DNA of 64,000 bases from Vibrio salinus. GTDB taxonomy: Bacteria; Pseudomonadota; Gammaproteobacteria; Enterobacterales; Vibrionaceae. The stretch spans positions 496,001 to 560,000 of the forward strand of contig NZ_JAJSDZ010000009.1 of NCBI RefSeq assembly GCF_021272385.1, in the 5' to 3' direction. Made by a program: the position numbers and the translations under genes. Within the stretch, counting starts at the first letter, position 1. Every line of letters starts with the position of its first letter. Of this stretch, positions 19,432-28,707 are shown piece by piece. Under the pieces are notes generated by a model. That model saw only the letters and a list, made by a program, of their open reading frames with translations, was not told where the DNA came from and made no database searches.

Positions 19432-19533
19432 ATATAAAAAATCCAAATAAATTGAATATAAGCAATATTGAGACTTGCGTTTACAAATTGCAATAGGGTA
19501 ACTTCATGGGACTTAAATAAATGGTGAAATTAC

Positions 19534-20514
19534 ATGGATGCATTAATGACGTTGCCGATTCATAAACACACTAACCTGACACGCCGTATTTCAAGACTGG
19601 CTTTTTCGACACCACTTGAGCGGGAAGGTGCTAACTGGATTATTTTTGGAAAGAAACTGACAGAAGCTCATTTCGAATGTATCGATTTTTATACCGGGTA
19701 CTTTAATAAGGTTGTTGATGCATGGAAAGTCGGAACCTACGAAGTGGCTCTGATGAGTGGAAATATTTCTTCATTGCATGAAGAAGTACTGGAAGAACTG
19801 GAATTGGATTTTGCAGACATCTGGGATGTTCCCGATTTATCAAAGCCGGGTCTGATATTGATGGATATGGACTCAACAGCGATTCAGATAGAATGCATTG
19901 ATGAAATTGCTAAATTAGCCGGTGTTGGTAAAGAAGTCTCGGAAGTGACCGAAAGAGCCATGCAGGGAGAACTGAATTTTGAGCAAAGTTTGCGTCAGCG
20001 CGTCGGTAAGCTTGAAAATGCGGATGCTTCGATTCTTGAGCAGGTACGAAGTGTATTACCGATGACGACTGATCTTCCCCCTTTAGTGGCTACACTGAAA
20101 TCGTTGGGATGGAAGGTGGCGATAGCGTCCGGTGGGTTCACTTATTTTTCCGACTATTTAAAAGAGCGCCTGTCTCTGGATTTTGCCCAGTCCAATACGC
20201 TTGATATTATCGATGGAAAACTGACCGGGAAAGTGCTGGGACAAATTGTCGGGGCTCAGGTTAAAGCGGATATTCTGGTTAAGCTGACGGATGAGTACGG
20301 AATTGAAAAACAAAATACGGTCGCTGTTGGTGATGGCGCGAATGATTTGGTTATGATGGAAGCCGCCGGGCTGGGCGTGGCGTATCACGCTAAGCCTAAA
20401 GTAGAGGCGAGAGCTCAGACTTCCGTGAGGTATTCTCATCTGGGTGGAGTTTTGTGTATTTTATCTGCCGGATTAGCTAAACAGGGCAAATTGTCCTGGC
20501 AGAAAAGAGTGTAA
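19534..20514 (+). CDS. serB: Phosphoserine phosphatase
   Basis: SerB performs the last step of serine synthesis. The 326-residue HAD hydrolase has the nucleophile motif DMDSTAIQIECIDE (Asp111 and Asp113), motif II IASGGFTYF and motif IV VGDGANDLVMM. The N-terminal hundred residues match the usual SerB N-terminal region. It is divergent from smp; the 100 bp between holds both promoters. It is convergent with the PilZ gene, with only about 50 bp between. Confidence 0.97.
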   Translation: MDALMTLPIHKHTNLTRRISRLAFSTPLEREGANWIIFGKKLTEAHFECIDFYTGYFNKVVDAWKVGTYEVALMSGNISSLHEEVLEELELDFADIWDVPDLSKPGLILMDMDSTAIQIECIDEIAKLAGVGKEVSEVTERAMQGELNFEQSLRQRVGKLENADASILEQVRSVLPMTTDLPPLVATLKSLGWKVAIASGGFTYFSDYLKERLSLDFAQSNTLDIIDGKLTGKVLGQIVGAQVKADILVKLTDEYGIEKQNTVAVGDGANDLVMMEAAGLGVAYHAKPKVEARAQTSVRYSHLGGVLCILSAGLAKQGKLSWQKRV

Positions 20515-20567
20515 TGACAATCTTTATATGTGACAGGTCAGGGAGCCTGACAGGGTATCTCTGACCA

Positions 20568-22988
20568 TTATGAACTTAATTCCAACCGGATTAGAACTTC
20601 TTCTGTTATGTCAATGATTTGCGCGTAACCAACCAAACTATTTATCTCTTTTTCAATGGATTTCGCATGAAATTTACTGACAGAGAGCAGCTCATCAAGG
20701 TCTTTTTGTAATAATGGGGTTAATGGCTTAAATATGGGTGACCCCGAAATATGCAAGACATAAATTTCACCAAAAAGCAGTGCGTCCCGGATATAGTCAA
20801 TGCGTTCTTTGGTATTTTCAAAGTCAAAGCGAAGTTTTGTTTCCACCGAGTGCACTTTTGCACCAAAACGTTTTACTGAAATATAAATTTCGTTAGAAAT
20901 CGGCTTTTCTCTTTCAACATGTTTCATTGGTTCAGCCATCAGAGTTTTGGTGTGCCCTTTGAAAATGGGTTCCAGGGAAGATGTCTGATCGGTTCCCAGT
21001 TTTGCCAGCAGGGATAAATATCCGGGAAGTGGATAAGTCACGCCAATGGCTTTTGGCGTTAGCGTGACACCTTTACGGGCAACATAGATTGGCGCGCAGT
21101 AAACGTTATTCAGTAAAATATCGTGAAGGCTCTCAAGTAACGCTTCACCAGGAAGTAACTCTTTGCTTTCCGCTAGCCGGTCCTGATTGCTATTAATTAA
21201 CTTGTTTAAAAAAGCAACAATTCTGACGCTGAAACTTGAGCTTTCAATAGCAAGCTGAATTCGTCTTCCGGAGGCATCGGTCCGGATGACTTCATAAGGT
21301 ACTCGTTCCAGTGAGACCGTTTTACTGTAGGATTTGAGTTCAATAAAATGTATGTGAACGGTTTGGCCAACCCGAATGTTTGCCGGCTGTTTTAACAGAA
21401 GGCTCAGTCCGCTTTTGGATAAGTCGACCGTTGATCCGGATATAACCATGTTATCGGGACTGATTATTTCCACGGGAGAAGCCAGTTTGTATCGCGGCTC
21501 TTTTCGTTGAGAACGGGTATCATAAAAAATGCACAGCGGATGCCCGGCTTGCTTTCTTGGCTGACGGTAGGCGTTCAGTTCTGAGGACGGAATTCTCGGT
21601 TTATCGACAAACAGATAATCACTGGATTCGTTATTCGTGTTGATCTCCTGCAGAAAACCGATGTGGGTGAGAGGAAAAATATGTTTTTCCAGTTGATCCG
21701 AGCTTTCCTGAAGATTTTGCCTGTCTTCTTCTGATATTTCAGAAACCGTCAGTCTGAATACCCGCCATGAATCCCGCTTTGCGCCCAGATGCCAGAACAG
21801 TTTCCGTTTTGCCGGAGTTCCTTCTGTTCTGATCATAGAAAAGAACAGTTTTTTGTCCTGATGCAGATGTTGGAAAGAATAGATGGTTGCTGTAGTACCG
21901 CTGGTTCCCGGCTTGGTCAATAATGCCATTCTTTTTGGAGAAAACAGGCCACCCAGCGTTTGCAGGTTTCTCTCATCATGCCAGTATTGCCAGATATGCT
22001 GATTATTGCCGGTCAGTAATACCGCTTTTAATTCATTTTTGTTGAAAAGAATGGGTAACTGATTTGCATTGTTTAAAAAGACGTGCTCATAGGCACGGGT
22101 TCTGGCCCGAATGATCTTATCCTGATTATTATGGCGGCTTTTCTGGGTTTCGCTGGTAAGGTGATAATCTATCACTTTATCAATGATATCCGTATCCGAG
22201 GTACGAACTGTCCTCAGAAAGTAAACCGAGTCATTTTCATAGGATTCATCAACACCGAGTATCCGGTATTCGACCGGGAATTCAATGCCTTGAATGTCGA
22301 GCGTTTTCTCTAACTCGACAAAGCGGACAAAGATGGTTTCCCCTAACTTGTAATTAAAGGATGACGGAACTTTAAATTTTGCTCCGGATGGGGAAAGATC
22401 GACGGTAACCGCATTTAATGATTGAGAACGAGGGAGTTCTATCTCAATCTGAGATGAGATTTTAAGACGGTTTTCCTGGCGTTTCAGGTCATAACCAAGC
22501 TGGATGGACTCGACATGAAACGGGTTGGATTCATTCTGAGTCTGGGGTTTGGGTTGAATTCCTTTTTCCCGCATAACCCTGAAGTTATTTTTTGTATTAT
22601 ACAGCGCTTCCCAGACACCCTGAGTGTAACCACCATATTTTTTGACGTATCTGTGATAATCGTTGAACGCAACATCGTCCAGCCAGTGAGCATAGCCGTC
22701 CAGTGTGTATTCTCTGCATTCCCCCTGAACCCGGCCTCTTAAATCAATATTCTTGGTGCACGGTTCCATTATCCGGTTGAGTTCCATTTTTACCAGAAGT
22801 TTGACCGACGGCGCGAGGCCTTCCGTCATATGAGATAAAATTACATCGAAATCATCGGAATAGTATGCTGGAATAAGTTTTTCGGTATAAGAAAGAATTT
22901 CTGACTGCTGCATATTTTTGTTAACGTTACATATCTCAACATAGATATCGTCATTATTTTGAAGATCTTTAACGATAATGGCTAACAT
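20568..22988 (-). CDS. plzC: Large protein with two PilZ domains (PlzC-like c-di-GMP effector)
   Basis: This 806-residue cytoplasmic protein lies between serB and radA, the position I recall for V. cholerae PlzC. It has two PilZ-type c-di-GMP binding signatures: RxxxR at 170-174 (RQENR) with DLSPSG at 197-202, and RxxxR at 495-499 (RKEPR) with DLSKSG at 522-527. Both retain the arginines and the D-x-S-x-x-G-type loop, so both could bind ligand. Flanking regions are not assigned to a family. The ATG at 22988 has AAGG upstream; a later Met at residue 26 is an alternative start. Confidence 0.88.
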   Translation of the reverse strand: MLAIIVKDLQNNDDIYVEICNVNKNMQQSEILSYTEKLIPAYYSDDFDVILSHMTEGLAPSVKLLVKMELNRIMEPCTKNIDLRGRVQGECREYTLDGYAHWLDDVAFNDYHRYVKKYGGYTQGVWEALYNTKNNFRVMREKGIQPKPQTQNESNPFHVESIQLGYDLKRQENRLKISSQIEIELPRSQSLNAVTVDLSPSGAKFKVPSSFNYKLGETIFVRFVELEKTLDIQGIEFPVEYRILGVDESYENDSVYFLRTVRTSDTDIIDKVIDYHLTSETQKSRHNNQDKIIRARTRAYEHVFLNNANQLPILFNKNELKAVLLTGNNQHIWQYWHDERNLQTLGGLFSPKRMALLTKPGTSGTTATIYSFQHLHQDKKLFFSMIRTEGTPAKRKLFWHLGAKRDSWRVFRLTVSEISEEDRQNLQESSDQLEKHIFPLTHIGFLQEINTNNESSDYLFVDKPRIPSSELNAYRQPRKQAGHPLCIFYDTRSQRKEPRYKLASPVEIISPDNMVISGSTVDLSKSGLSLLLKQPANIRVGQTVHIHFIELKSYSKTVSLERVPYEVIRTDASGRRIQLAIESSSFSVRIVAFLNKLINSNQDRLAESKELLPGEALLESLHDILLNNVYCAPIYVARKGVTLTPKAIGVTYPLPGYLSLLAKLGTDQTSSLEPIFKGHTKTLMAEPMKHVEREKPISNEIYISVKRFGAKVHSVETKLRFDFENTKERIDYIRDALLFGEIYVLHISGSPIFKPLTPLLQKDLDELLSVSKFHAKSIEKEINSLVGYAQIIDITEEVLIRLELSS

Positions 22989-23058
22989 CCAGCCTTAATA
23001 ATAGATGGAAGTTCCCGTTGAGTCACATAAATAATTCTTTTTATCAATAAGAGGCGAC

Positions 23059-24438
23059 ATGGCGAAAGTAAAAAAAGCGTATGTTTGTAATGATTGTGGC
23101 GCGGATTATCCTCGTTGGCAAGGTCAGTGTAGCGCCTGTGGTTCGTGGAATACCATTTCTGAAGTCAGGATAGCAGCTTCCCCTCAGGTGGCAAGAAATG
23201 AACGTTTGACAGGGTATGCCGGTTCGGTAAATGAAGCGAAAGTGCAGGTTTTATCTGAAATTGATTTACAGGAAGTTCCGCGTTTCTCCAGCGGATTTAA
23301 AGAATTTGACCGGGTTTTGGGTGGGGGCGTTGTCCCCGGTGCTGCTATTTTGATAGGCGGAAACCCCGGTGCCGGTAAATCGACATTATTATTGCAAACC
23401 ATGTGTTATCTGGCATCCCATATGCCGACATTGTACGTAACCGGTGAAGAGTCGTTACAGCAGGTAGCCATGCGGGCATCCAGACTCGGATTGCCGAAAG
23501 ATAAACTGAAAATGTTGTCTGAAACCAATGTGGATCGCATCTGCCAGATTGCAGAGCAGGAAAGCCCGAAAGTTCTGGTTGTCGATTCCATACAGGTGAT
23601 GCACGTTTCTGATGTTCAGTCATCTCCCGGAAGTGTGGCTCAGGTTCGGGAGTCGGCAACGGCGTTGACCCGTTATGCCAAGCAGAACAATGTGGCTGTT
23701 TTTATTGTCGGACACGTTACCAAAGATGGCACACTGGCCGGCCCGAAAGTCCTTGAGCATATTATTGACAGTTCTGTACTACTGGATGGCGGCGCGGATA
23801 GCCGGTTCCGGACATTAAGAAGTCACAAAAACCGATTTGGTGCGGTAAACGAACTGGGCGTATTTGCGATGACGGAGCGTGGTATGCGGGAAGTCAGTAA
23901 TCCTTCTGCTATCTTTTTGTCCAGAGGTGAAGAAGAAACTTCCGGCAGTTCGGTGATGGTGGTTTGGGAAGGGACCCGTCCTTTGCTTGTCGAGATTCAG
24001 GCTCTGGTCGATTATTCCCAGTTAGCGAATCCAAGACGCGTTGCTGTCGGTCTGGAGCAAAACCGGTTGTCGTTACTATTGGCGGTTCTGCATAAGCATG
24101 GCGGCCTGATGATGGCCGATCAGGATGTCTATGTGAATGTTGTCGGCGGTGTAAAAGTCACGGAAACCAGTGCGGATCTTGCATTAGTGATGGCGTTGTT
24201 ATCCAGTTTCAGAGACCAGCCATTACCCAAAGATGTGGTCATTTTTGGTGAAGTGGGTCTGGCAGGGGAAATTCGTCCGGTACCCAGTGGTCAGGAACGG
24301 TTAAATGAAGCCTTTAAGCACGGCTTCAGAAAAGCTATTATTCCGGTATCTAATATGCCTAAAGGCGGCATAGACGGAATGCAGATTCACGCGGTAACAA
24401 AACTGTCGGATGCAATTCAGGCATTTGATGAACTTTAA
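23059..24438 (+). CDS. radA: DNA repair protein RadA
   Basis: RadA is a RecA-like ATPase/helicase that drives branch migration in recombinational repair. The 459-residue protein has the N-terminal zinc finger (Cys10, Cys13, Cys24, Cys27), Walker A GNPGAGKST at about 101-109, the KNRFG motif at 257-261 and a C-terminal Lon-protease-like domain (ADLALVMALLSS, GEVGLAGEIRPV). It is divergent from the PilZ gene across 70 bp. Confidence 0.98.
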   Translation: MAKVKKAYVCNDCGADYPRWQGQCSACGSWNTISEVRIAASPQVARNERLTGYAGSVNEAKVQVLSEIDLQEVPRFSSGFKEFDRVLGGGVVPGAAILIGGNPGAGKSTLLLQTMCYLASHMPTLYVTGEESLQQVAMRASRLGLPKDKLKMLSETNVDRICQIAEQESPKVLVVDSIQVMHVSDVQSSPGSVAQVRESATALTRYAKQNNVAVFIVGHVTKDGTLAGPKVLEHIIDSSVLLDGGADSRFRTLRSHKNRFGAVNELGVFAMTERGMREVSNPSAIFLSRGEEETSGSSVMVVWEGTRPLLVEIQALVDYSQLANPRRVAVGLEQNRLSLLLAVLHKHGGLMMADQDVYVNVVGGVKVTETSADLALVMALLSSFRDQPLPKDVVIFGEVGLAGEIRPVPSGQERLNEAFKHGFRKAIIPVSNMPKGGIDGMQIHAVTKLSDAIQAFDEL

Positions 24439-24575
24439 TTGAATATGGAGTGAGCAAGAGAGGAAGGAAAGACTAAACTTATTTTGTTCACTGATGTGTG
24501 ATGATATCGAGCCGGAATCGGGAAACGATACGGTAAAAAATAATTTAAGCCAAAAGGTTCGCGGGGCTATCAGTC

Positions 24576-24632
24576 TTGACAGATTATGGTATACTCTGCG
24601 CGCACTTTATACCTTATTAACAGAGTAAGACA
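24576..24632 (+). promoter_or_regulatory. Promoter of the EF-G2 gene
   Basis: TATACT at 24590-24595 is preceded by TG one base upstream (TGGTATACT), an extended -10. It is followed at once by the GC-rich stretch CTGCGCGC. A GC-rich discriminator is typical of promoters under growth-rate or stringent control, as for other translation genes. The TTGACA at 24576-24581 is only eight bases before the -10, so it is not the -35 for this element. Confidence 0.6.
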
Positions 24633-26717
24633 ATGACTGACTTATCAAAATACAGAAACATTGGTATTTTCGCGCACGTTGATGCGGGTAAAACTACCAC
24701 TACTGAACGTATCCTAAAGCTTACCGGTATGATTCACAAAACCGGTGAAGTTCATGACGGTGAATCAACTACTGACTTCATGGAACAGGAAGCAGAGCGT
24801 GGTATTACAATCCAATCAGCTGCGGTAAGTTGTTTCTGGAAAAACCACCGTCTTAACGTGATTGACACCCCGGGACACGTTGACTTCACTGTTGAAGTAT
24901 ATCGTTCTCTGAAAGTTCTTGATGGTGGTATCGGTGTATTCTGTGGTTCAGGTGGTGTTGAGCCTCAGTCTGAAACTAACTGGCGTTATGCTAACGAATC
25001 TGAAGTTTCTCGTATTATCTTCGTTAACAAACTAGACCGTATGGGTGCTGACTTCTACCGTGTTGTCGACCAGGTGAAAAACGTTCTGGCGGCGACTCCA
25101 CTGGTTATGACTCTGCCTATTGGTATTGAAGAAAACTTCGTTGGTGTTGTTGACGTACTGTCTCGTCAGGCTTACGTATGGGATGACACTGGTCTGCCAG
25201 AAAACTACGAAATCAAAGAAGTACCGGCTGACATGGTCGATGATGTTGAACAGTACCGTGAAGAGCTGATTGAAACTGCAGTTGAGCAAGACGACGATCT
25301 GATGATGGCTTACATGGAAGGTGAAGAACCTTCAATCGAAGACATCAAACGTTGTATCCGTAAAGGTACCCGTGATCTGGCGTTCTTCCCAACTTATTGT
25401 GGTTCTGCATTTAAAAACAAAGGTGTTCAGCTTGTACTGGACGCAGTTGTTGATTACCTGCCAGCACCAACAGAAGTTGATCCTCAGCCTCTGATGGATG
25501 ACGCAGGCGAAGAAACTGGCGAACACGCTATCGTTTCTGCTGACGAAACTTTTAAAGCATTAGCATTCAAAATCATGGATGACCGTTTTGGTGCTCTGAC
25601 TTTCGTTCGTATTTACTCTGGTAAACTGAACAAAGGCGACACCATTATGAACTCGTTCACTGGTAAAACTGAACGTGTTGGCCGTATGGTTGAGATGCAG
25701 GCTGATGACCGTAAAGAACTGACCAGCGCACAAGCCGGTGACATCATCGCTATCGTTGGTATGAAAAATGTTCAGACTGGTCATACTCTGTGTGATCCTA
25801 AACACCCTGTTACTCTTGAACCAATGATCTTCCCAACACCGGTTATCGAAATCGCTGTTAAACCAAAAGACAAAGGTTCAACAGAGAAAATGGGTATCGC
25901 GATCGGTAAAATGGTTGCTGAAGATCCATCATTCCAGGTTGAGACTGATGAAGATTCAGGTGAGACTATCCTGAAAGGTATGGGTGAACTTCACCTGGAT
26001 ATCAAAGTAGATATCTTAAAACGTACTTACGGTGTTGAACTGGAAGTAGGTCAGCCTCAGGTTGCTTACCGTGAAACCATCACTCAGGCCGTTGAAGACA
26101 GCTATACTCACAAGAAACAGTCTGGTGGTTCAGGTCAGTTCGGTAAGATCGATTACCGCATCAAACCAGGAGAGCCAAACTCTGGCTTTACGTTCTCTTC
26201 AACTGTTGTTGGTGGTAACGTGCCTAAAGAATTCTGGCCTGCTGTTGAAAAAGGCTTTGGATCAATGATGGCTGAAGGTGTGCTTGCAGGCTTCCCGACT
26301 CTTGATGTTGAAGTTGAACTGTTTGACGGTGCTTACCACGCAGTGGATTCATCTGCTATCGCATTTGAAATCGCAGCAAAAGGTGCATTCCGTCAATCTA
26401 TGCCTAAAGCGGGTCCACAGCTTCTTGAGCCAATCATGCACGTAGACGTATTCTCACCAGAAGATAACGTTGGTGACGTTATCGGTGACCTTAACCGTCG
26501 TCGTGGTATGATCAAAAACCAGGAAGCGGGTGCAACAGGTGTACGTATTAAAGCAGATGTTCCTCTGTCAGAAATGTTTGGTTACATCGGTCATCTTCGT
26601 ACTATTACTTCAGGCCGTGGTCAGTTCTCTATGGAATTTGAACAATACTCTCCATGTCCTGCGAATGTTGCAGAACAAGTGATTGCTGAAGAAAAAGCGA
26701 AGAAAGAAGCGAAATAA
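24633..26717 (+). CDS. fusA2: Elongation factor G, second copy type (EF-G2)
   Basis: This 694-residue translational GTPase has G1 AHVDAGKTT (about residues 14-22), G2 ERGITI, G3 DTPGH and G4 NKLD. It stands alone next to radA rather than in the str operon (rpsL-rpsG-fusA-tuf), so it is the additional EF-G found in Vibrio and related bacteria. Codon use is strongly biased (GGT, CGT, CTG, GAA, AAA) compared with neighbours, which suggests high expression. Whether it works in translocation, ribosome recycling or both cannot be read from sequence. A terminator follows. Confidence 0.95.
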   Translation: MTDLSKYRNIGIFAHVDAGKTTTTERILKLTGMIHKTGEVHDGESTTDFMEQEAERGITIQSAAVSCFWKNHRLNVIDTPGHVDFTVEVYRSLKVLDGGIGVFCGSGGVEPQSETNWRYANESEVSRIIFVNKLDRMGADFYRVVDQVKNVLAATPLVMTLPIGIEENFVGVVDVLSRQAYVWDDTGLPENYEIKEVPADMVDDVEQYREELIETAVEQDDDLMMAYMEGEEPSIEDIKRCIRKGTRDLAFFPTYCGSAFKNKGVQLVLDAVVDYLPAPTEVDPQPLMDDAGEETGEHAIVSADETFKALAFKIMDDRFGALTFVRIYSGKLNKGDTIMNSFTGKTERVGRMVEMQADDRKELTSAQAGDIIAIVGMKNVQTGHTLCDPKHPVTLEPMIFPTPVIEIAVKPKDKGSTEKMGIAIGKMVAEDPSFQVETDEDSGETILKGMGELHLDIKVDILKRTYGVELEVGQPQVAYRETITQAVEDSYTHKKQSGGSGQFGKIDYRIKPGEPNSGFTFSSTVVGGNVPKEFWPAVEKGFGSMMAEGVLAGFPTLDVEVELFDGAYHAVDSSAIAFEIAAKGAFRQSMPKAGPQLLEPIMHVDVFSPEDNVGDVIGDLNRRRGMIKNQEAGATGVRIKADVPLSEMFGYIGHLRTITSGRGQFSMEFEQYSPCPANVAEQVIAEEKAKKEAK

Positions 26718-26742
26718 TTTATTTCACTTTATTCTGCTATCG

Positions 26743-26775
26743 AAAAACAAGGGCCAACATGGCCCTTGTTTTTTA
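26743..26775. terminator. Terminator between EF-G2 and the AraC gene
   Basis: AAACAAGGGCC (26745-26755) and GGCCCTTGTTT (26761-26771) form an 11 bp perfect stem with a five-base loop and flanking A- and T-tracts. It can work in both directions. Confidence 0.92.
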
Positions 26776-26794
26776 TGTCCTGCTAATGAATGGT

Positions 26795-27544
26795 TTAGTA
26801 TTCCGAATCCAATCTTTTTAATGCACTATTTCTGTATTGCTGCGGTGTCATTCCTGTGCGTTTTTTGAATATCCGGGAAAAGTAAGAAATATCCTGATAC
26901 CCACACTGATAAGCAATCATGGCGATTTTCCCCGGCTTCAGTAAGTTCTTTTTAGCCAGCTCAATGCGTTTATTAATGATGTAATTTTGAAAGCTGATTC
27001 CTATCTGGTAGCGAAATCTTTTTGAAAAATAACTGATGGAATAATTCATATCCCGGGCAAAGTCTTTAATGGACAGATGTTCTGCCAGATTATTATCAAT
27101 ATACTGAGTGATATCGGTCATACTGGATTTGATCGTGCGGGGTGAGGTTTGTGAAAGGGGCAACTTTGTTGAGTCCAGCTTGCGGAACAATGCCAGAATT
27201 TGCTTGACCGTTTCTTTTTTCTTTAACTCGCCCACGGTAATGATCTGGATACTGTCCGTTTCGTATTCTTTTGTGATGAACTGAGAGCTCTCCTGAGTAA
27301 TGACAATCAACTGTTTGTTTAAGTTAGTACAAATCTTTACCGCAGACTGAAGAGCGCTACGCTGTTCATTTCCTCTGCAATAGAAAAAAGCCAGATTGAT
27401 GGCCGGGTCGGTTAATTCATCAACATCCTTTCCCTTATCCTGAATATAAAAATGCTGGAACAAACTTTTTCCGGTTAAGTGAGGCAATTTGTCCAGTTCA
27501 CATCCGAACCAGTGAATAAGATGTTTATCTTTTCGGTCTATCAT
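26795..27544 (-). CDS. AraC-family transcriptional regulator next to the Tad operon
   Basis: This 249-residue protein has a C-terminal AraC DNA-binding domain (about residues 145-245). Helix-turn-helix one is around LSIKDFARDMNYSISYFSKRF; helix-turn-helix two contains IAMIAYQCGYQDISYFSRIFKK. The N-terminal 140 residues match no ligand-binding fold I recognise. It is divergent from flp, across 283 bp that contain an FNR-type palindrome. Its C-terminal domain is clearly similar to that of the AraC protein at the other end of the Tad region (42173-42913), so it is a good candidate for the Tad regulator. That role is inference. Confidence 0.88.
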   Translation of the reverse strand: MIDRKDKHLIHWFGCELDKLPHLTGKSLFQHFYIQDKGKDVDELTDPAINLAFFYCRGNEQRSALQSAVKICTNLNKQLIVITQESSQFITKEYETDSIQIITVGELKKKETVKQILALFRKLDSTKLPLSQTSPRTIKSSMTDITQYIDNNLAEHLSIKDFARDMNYSISYFSKRFRYQIGISFQNYIINKRIELAKKNLLKPGKIAMIAYQCGYQDISYFSRIFKKRTGMTPQQYRNSALKRLDSEY

Positions 27545-27827
27545 ATTGATATAAAATTATTTTTTCTATCCTGTTGATTTAAAAGCATTACGGGAAAACC
27601 AGATGATATGTATTAAAATTAGCCAATGAATCGATAATTGCAAAAATTAACTAAGGTATCAGGTTCATATGTTTTGGAACGAAGTTAACAAAAATAATCA
27701 TTGATACGAATCAAATAAAAAGCAAAAGAGAACAACAGAGTCCTATCCATTATCAACATAATCCTAAAGAATGGTTTTTATTTTTTATATTGTTTAACTG
27801 AATCATTGAAAAACGGGGGAAAACCTT
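27545..27827. promoter_or_regulatory. AraC-flp divergent promoter region with FNR-type box
   Basis: TTGATACGAATCAA (27701-27714) matches TTGATNNNNATCAA at all fixed positions. It is 113 bp before the flp start and 157 bp before the AraC start. A TATATT (27786-27791) could be a -10 for flp, which would put the box near -91. AraC-site repeats were not resolved by eye. GGGGGA at 27815-27820 is the flp ribosome binding site. Confidence 0.65.
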
Positions 27828-28007
27828 ATGAACACTCTACTGGCAAAATGCAAAGCCTTTTTAAAAGACGAAGAGGGTTTAACAGTCGTCGAATACGTTA
27901 TCGGTGCCGGATTACTGGTGGCAGCGTTGACAGCGGTGTTTAGTGGTATGGGTAATATTCTGACTCAGAAAATTACCAACATTATTACTAACATCAACGA
28001 AAGCTAA
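27828..28007 (+). CDS. flp: Flp-type major pilin
   Basis: This 59-residue prepilin begins MNTLLAKCKAFLKDEEG. The class IVb (Flp) processing motif G-x4-EY reads G17-LTVV-E22-Y23, so the prepilin peptidase should cut after Gly17, leaving a 42-residue hydrophobic pilin with the VEYVIGAGLLVAALTAVF core. GGGGGA lies seven bases before the ATG, a strong ribosome binding site as expected for the most abundant product of the locus. A structured gap follows before the rest of the operon. Confidence 0.95.
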   Translation: MNTLLAKCKAFLKDEEGLTVVEYVIGAGLLVAALTAVFSGMGNILTQKITNIITNINES

Positions 28008-28015
28008 CTCTATCA

Positions 28016-28115
28016 GACTCTTAGGTGTTAGGCGTATTTCTGACATGGAACGCCAGGCTCATTAATGTTTAAGAGTCATAGTATATAGCCGAAAGTTTGA
28101 TTCATAACTTTCGGC
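28016..28115 (+). repeat. Structured flp-cpaA intergenic region (nested and single hairpins)
   Basis: GACTCTTA (28016-28023) pairs with TAAGAGTC (28070-28077), enclosing GGCGT (28031-28035)/ACGCC (28050-28054). Next comes a perfect 10 bp hairpin GCCGAAAGTT (28088-28097) / AACTTTCGGC (28106-28115). There is no T-tract after the last stem. The likely role is stabilising flp mRNA or limiting read-through so that pilin exceeds assembly proteins. The last stem ends ten bases before the cpaA ATG and could also affect its translation. Confidence 0.65.
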
Positions 28116-28125
28116 ATGCATTGTT

Positions 28126-28692
28126 ATGACATTATATTCGTTACTGAATATTCTGGTATTAGGAATGCTTCTTTTAATCGGAGTTTTTGATTTGAGGGAG
28201 CATCGTATTCCGAACCTGTGTGTATTCATTTTGTTAGTATTAGCCGTATCACTCAAACTGGATGGTATGTACCGAGACAATTCAGTCAGTTTGTGGTGGG
28301 ACTTTTTCTCCGGCTGTCTGTTTTTTGCATTTGGACTGGTTTTGTTTCTGATGGGGGCAATGGCTCCAGGAGATGTCAAATTACTGGGAGTGGTCGGTTT
28401 TTTCCTTGGATGGAATGAAGCACTAAATGGTGCTTTTTATCTCTCGGTCGCCATGCTGATCATCGGTGTTTTTTACTATTTTTATTTTCGGGCACAAACC
28501 TGTCATCCGTCCGTATTGAGTATGGTAAAGGATTATTTTTCGCATGCAGAAATCAGTGTTCTGTCTGTGGGGGTTTTATTACGTCAGTGTAACAGGGTAA
28601 GGCTGGGACAATCCGATAAAAACATAATAAACCGGATGCCATTTGCTCCTGTTGTTGTATTAGGAGTGACACTTTTTCAATACTATAGCTGA
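28126..28692 (+). CDS. cpaA: Prepilin peptidase of the Tad system (CpaA/TadV)
   Basis: This 188-residue polytopic membrane aspartyl protease (peptidase A24) is expected to process Flp and the TadE/F pseudopilins. The first catalytic aspartate is in FDLREHRIPN (about residue 22). The second is in the GxGD-type motif, which reads APGDVKLLG here, with Ala in place of the first Gly. The C-terminal 60 residues after the FYFRAQ segment are less typical. No clear Shine-Dalgarno is visible before the ATG, and the hairpin just upstream may matter. Confidence 0.88.
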   Translation: MTLYSLLNILVLGMLLLIGVFDLREHRIPNLCVFILLVLAVSLKLDGMYRDNSVSLWWDFFSGCLFFAFGLVLFLMGAMAPGDVKLLGVVGFFLGWNEALNGAFYLSVAMLIIGVFYYFYFRAQTCHPSVLSMVKDYFSHAEISVLSVGVLLRQCNRVRLGQSDKNIINRMPFAPVVVLGVTLFQYYS

Positions 28693-28707
28693 TAAGGAGT
28701 GTGAGTA

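Noticed and set aside
24576..24581. TTGACA as the -35 of the EF-G2 promoter
   Set aside because: It lies only eight bases from the TATACT, too close for sigma-70. The extended -10 explains the promoter without it.
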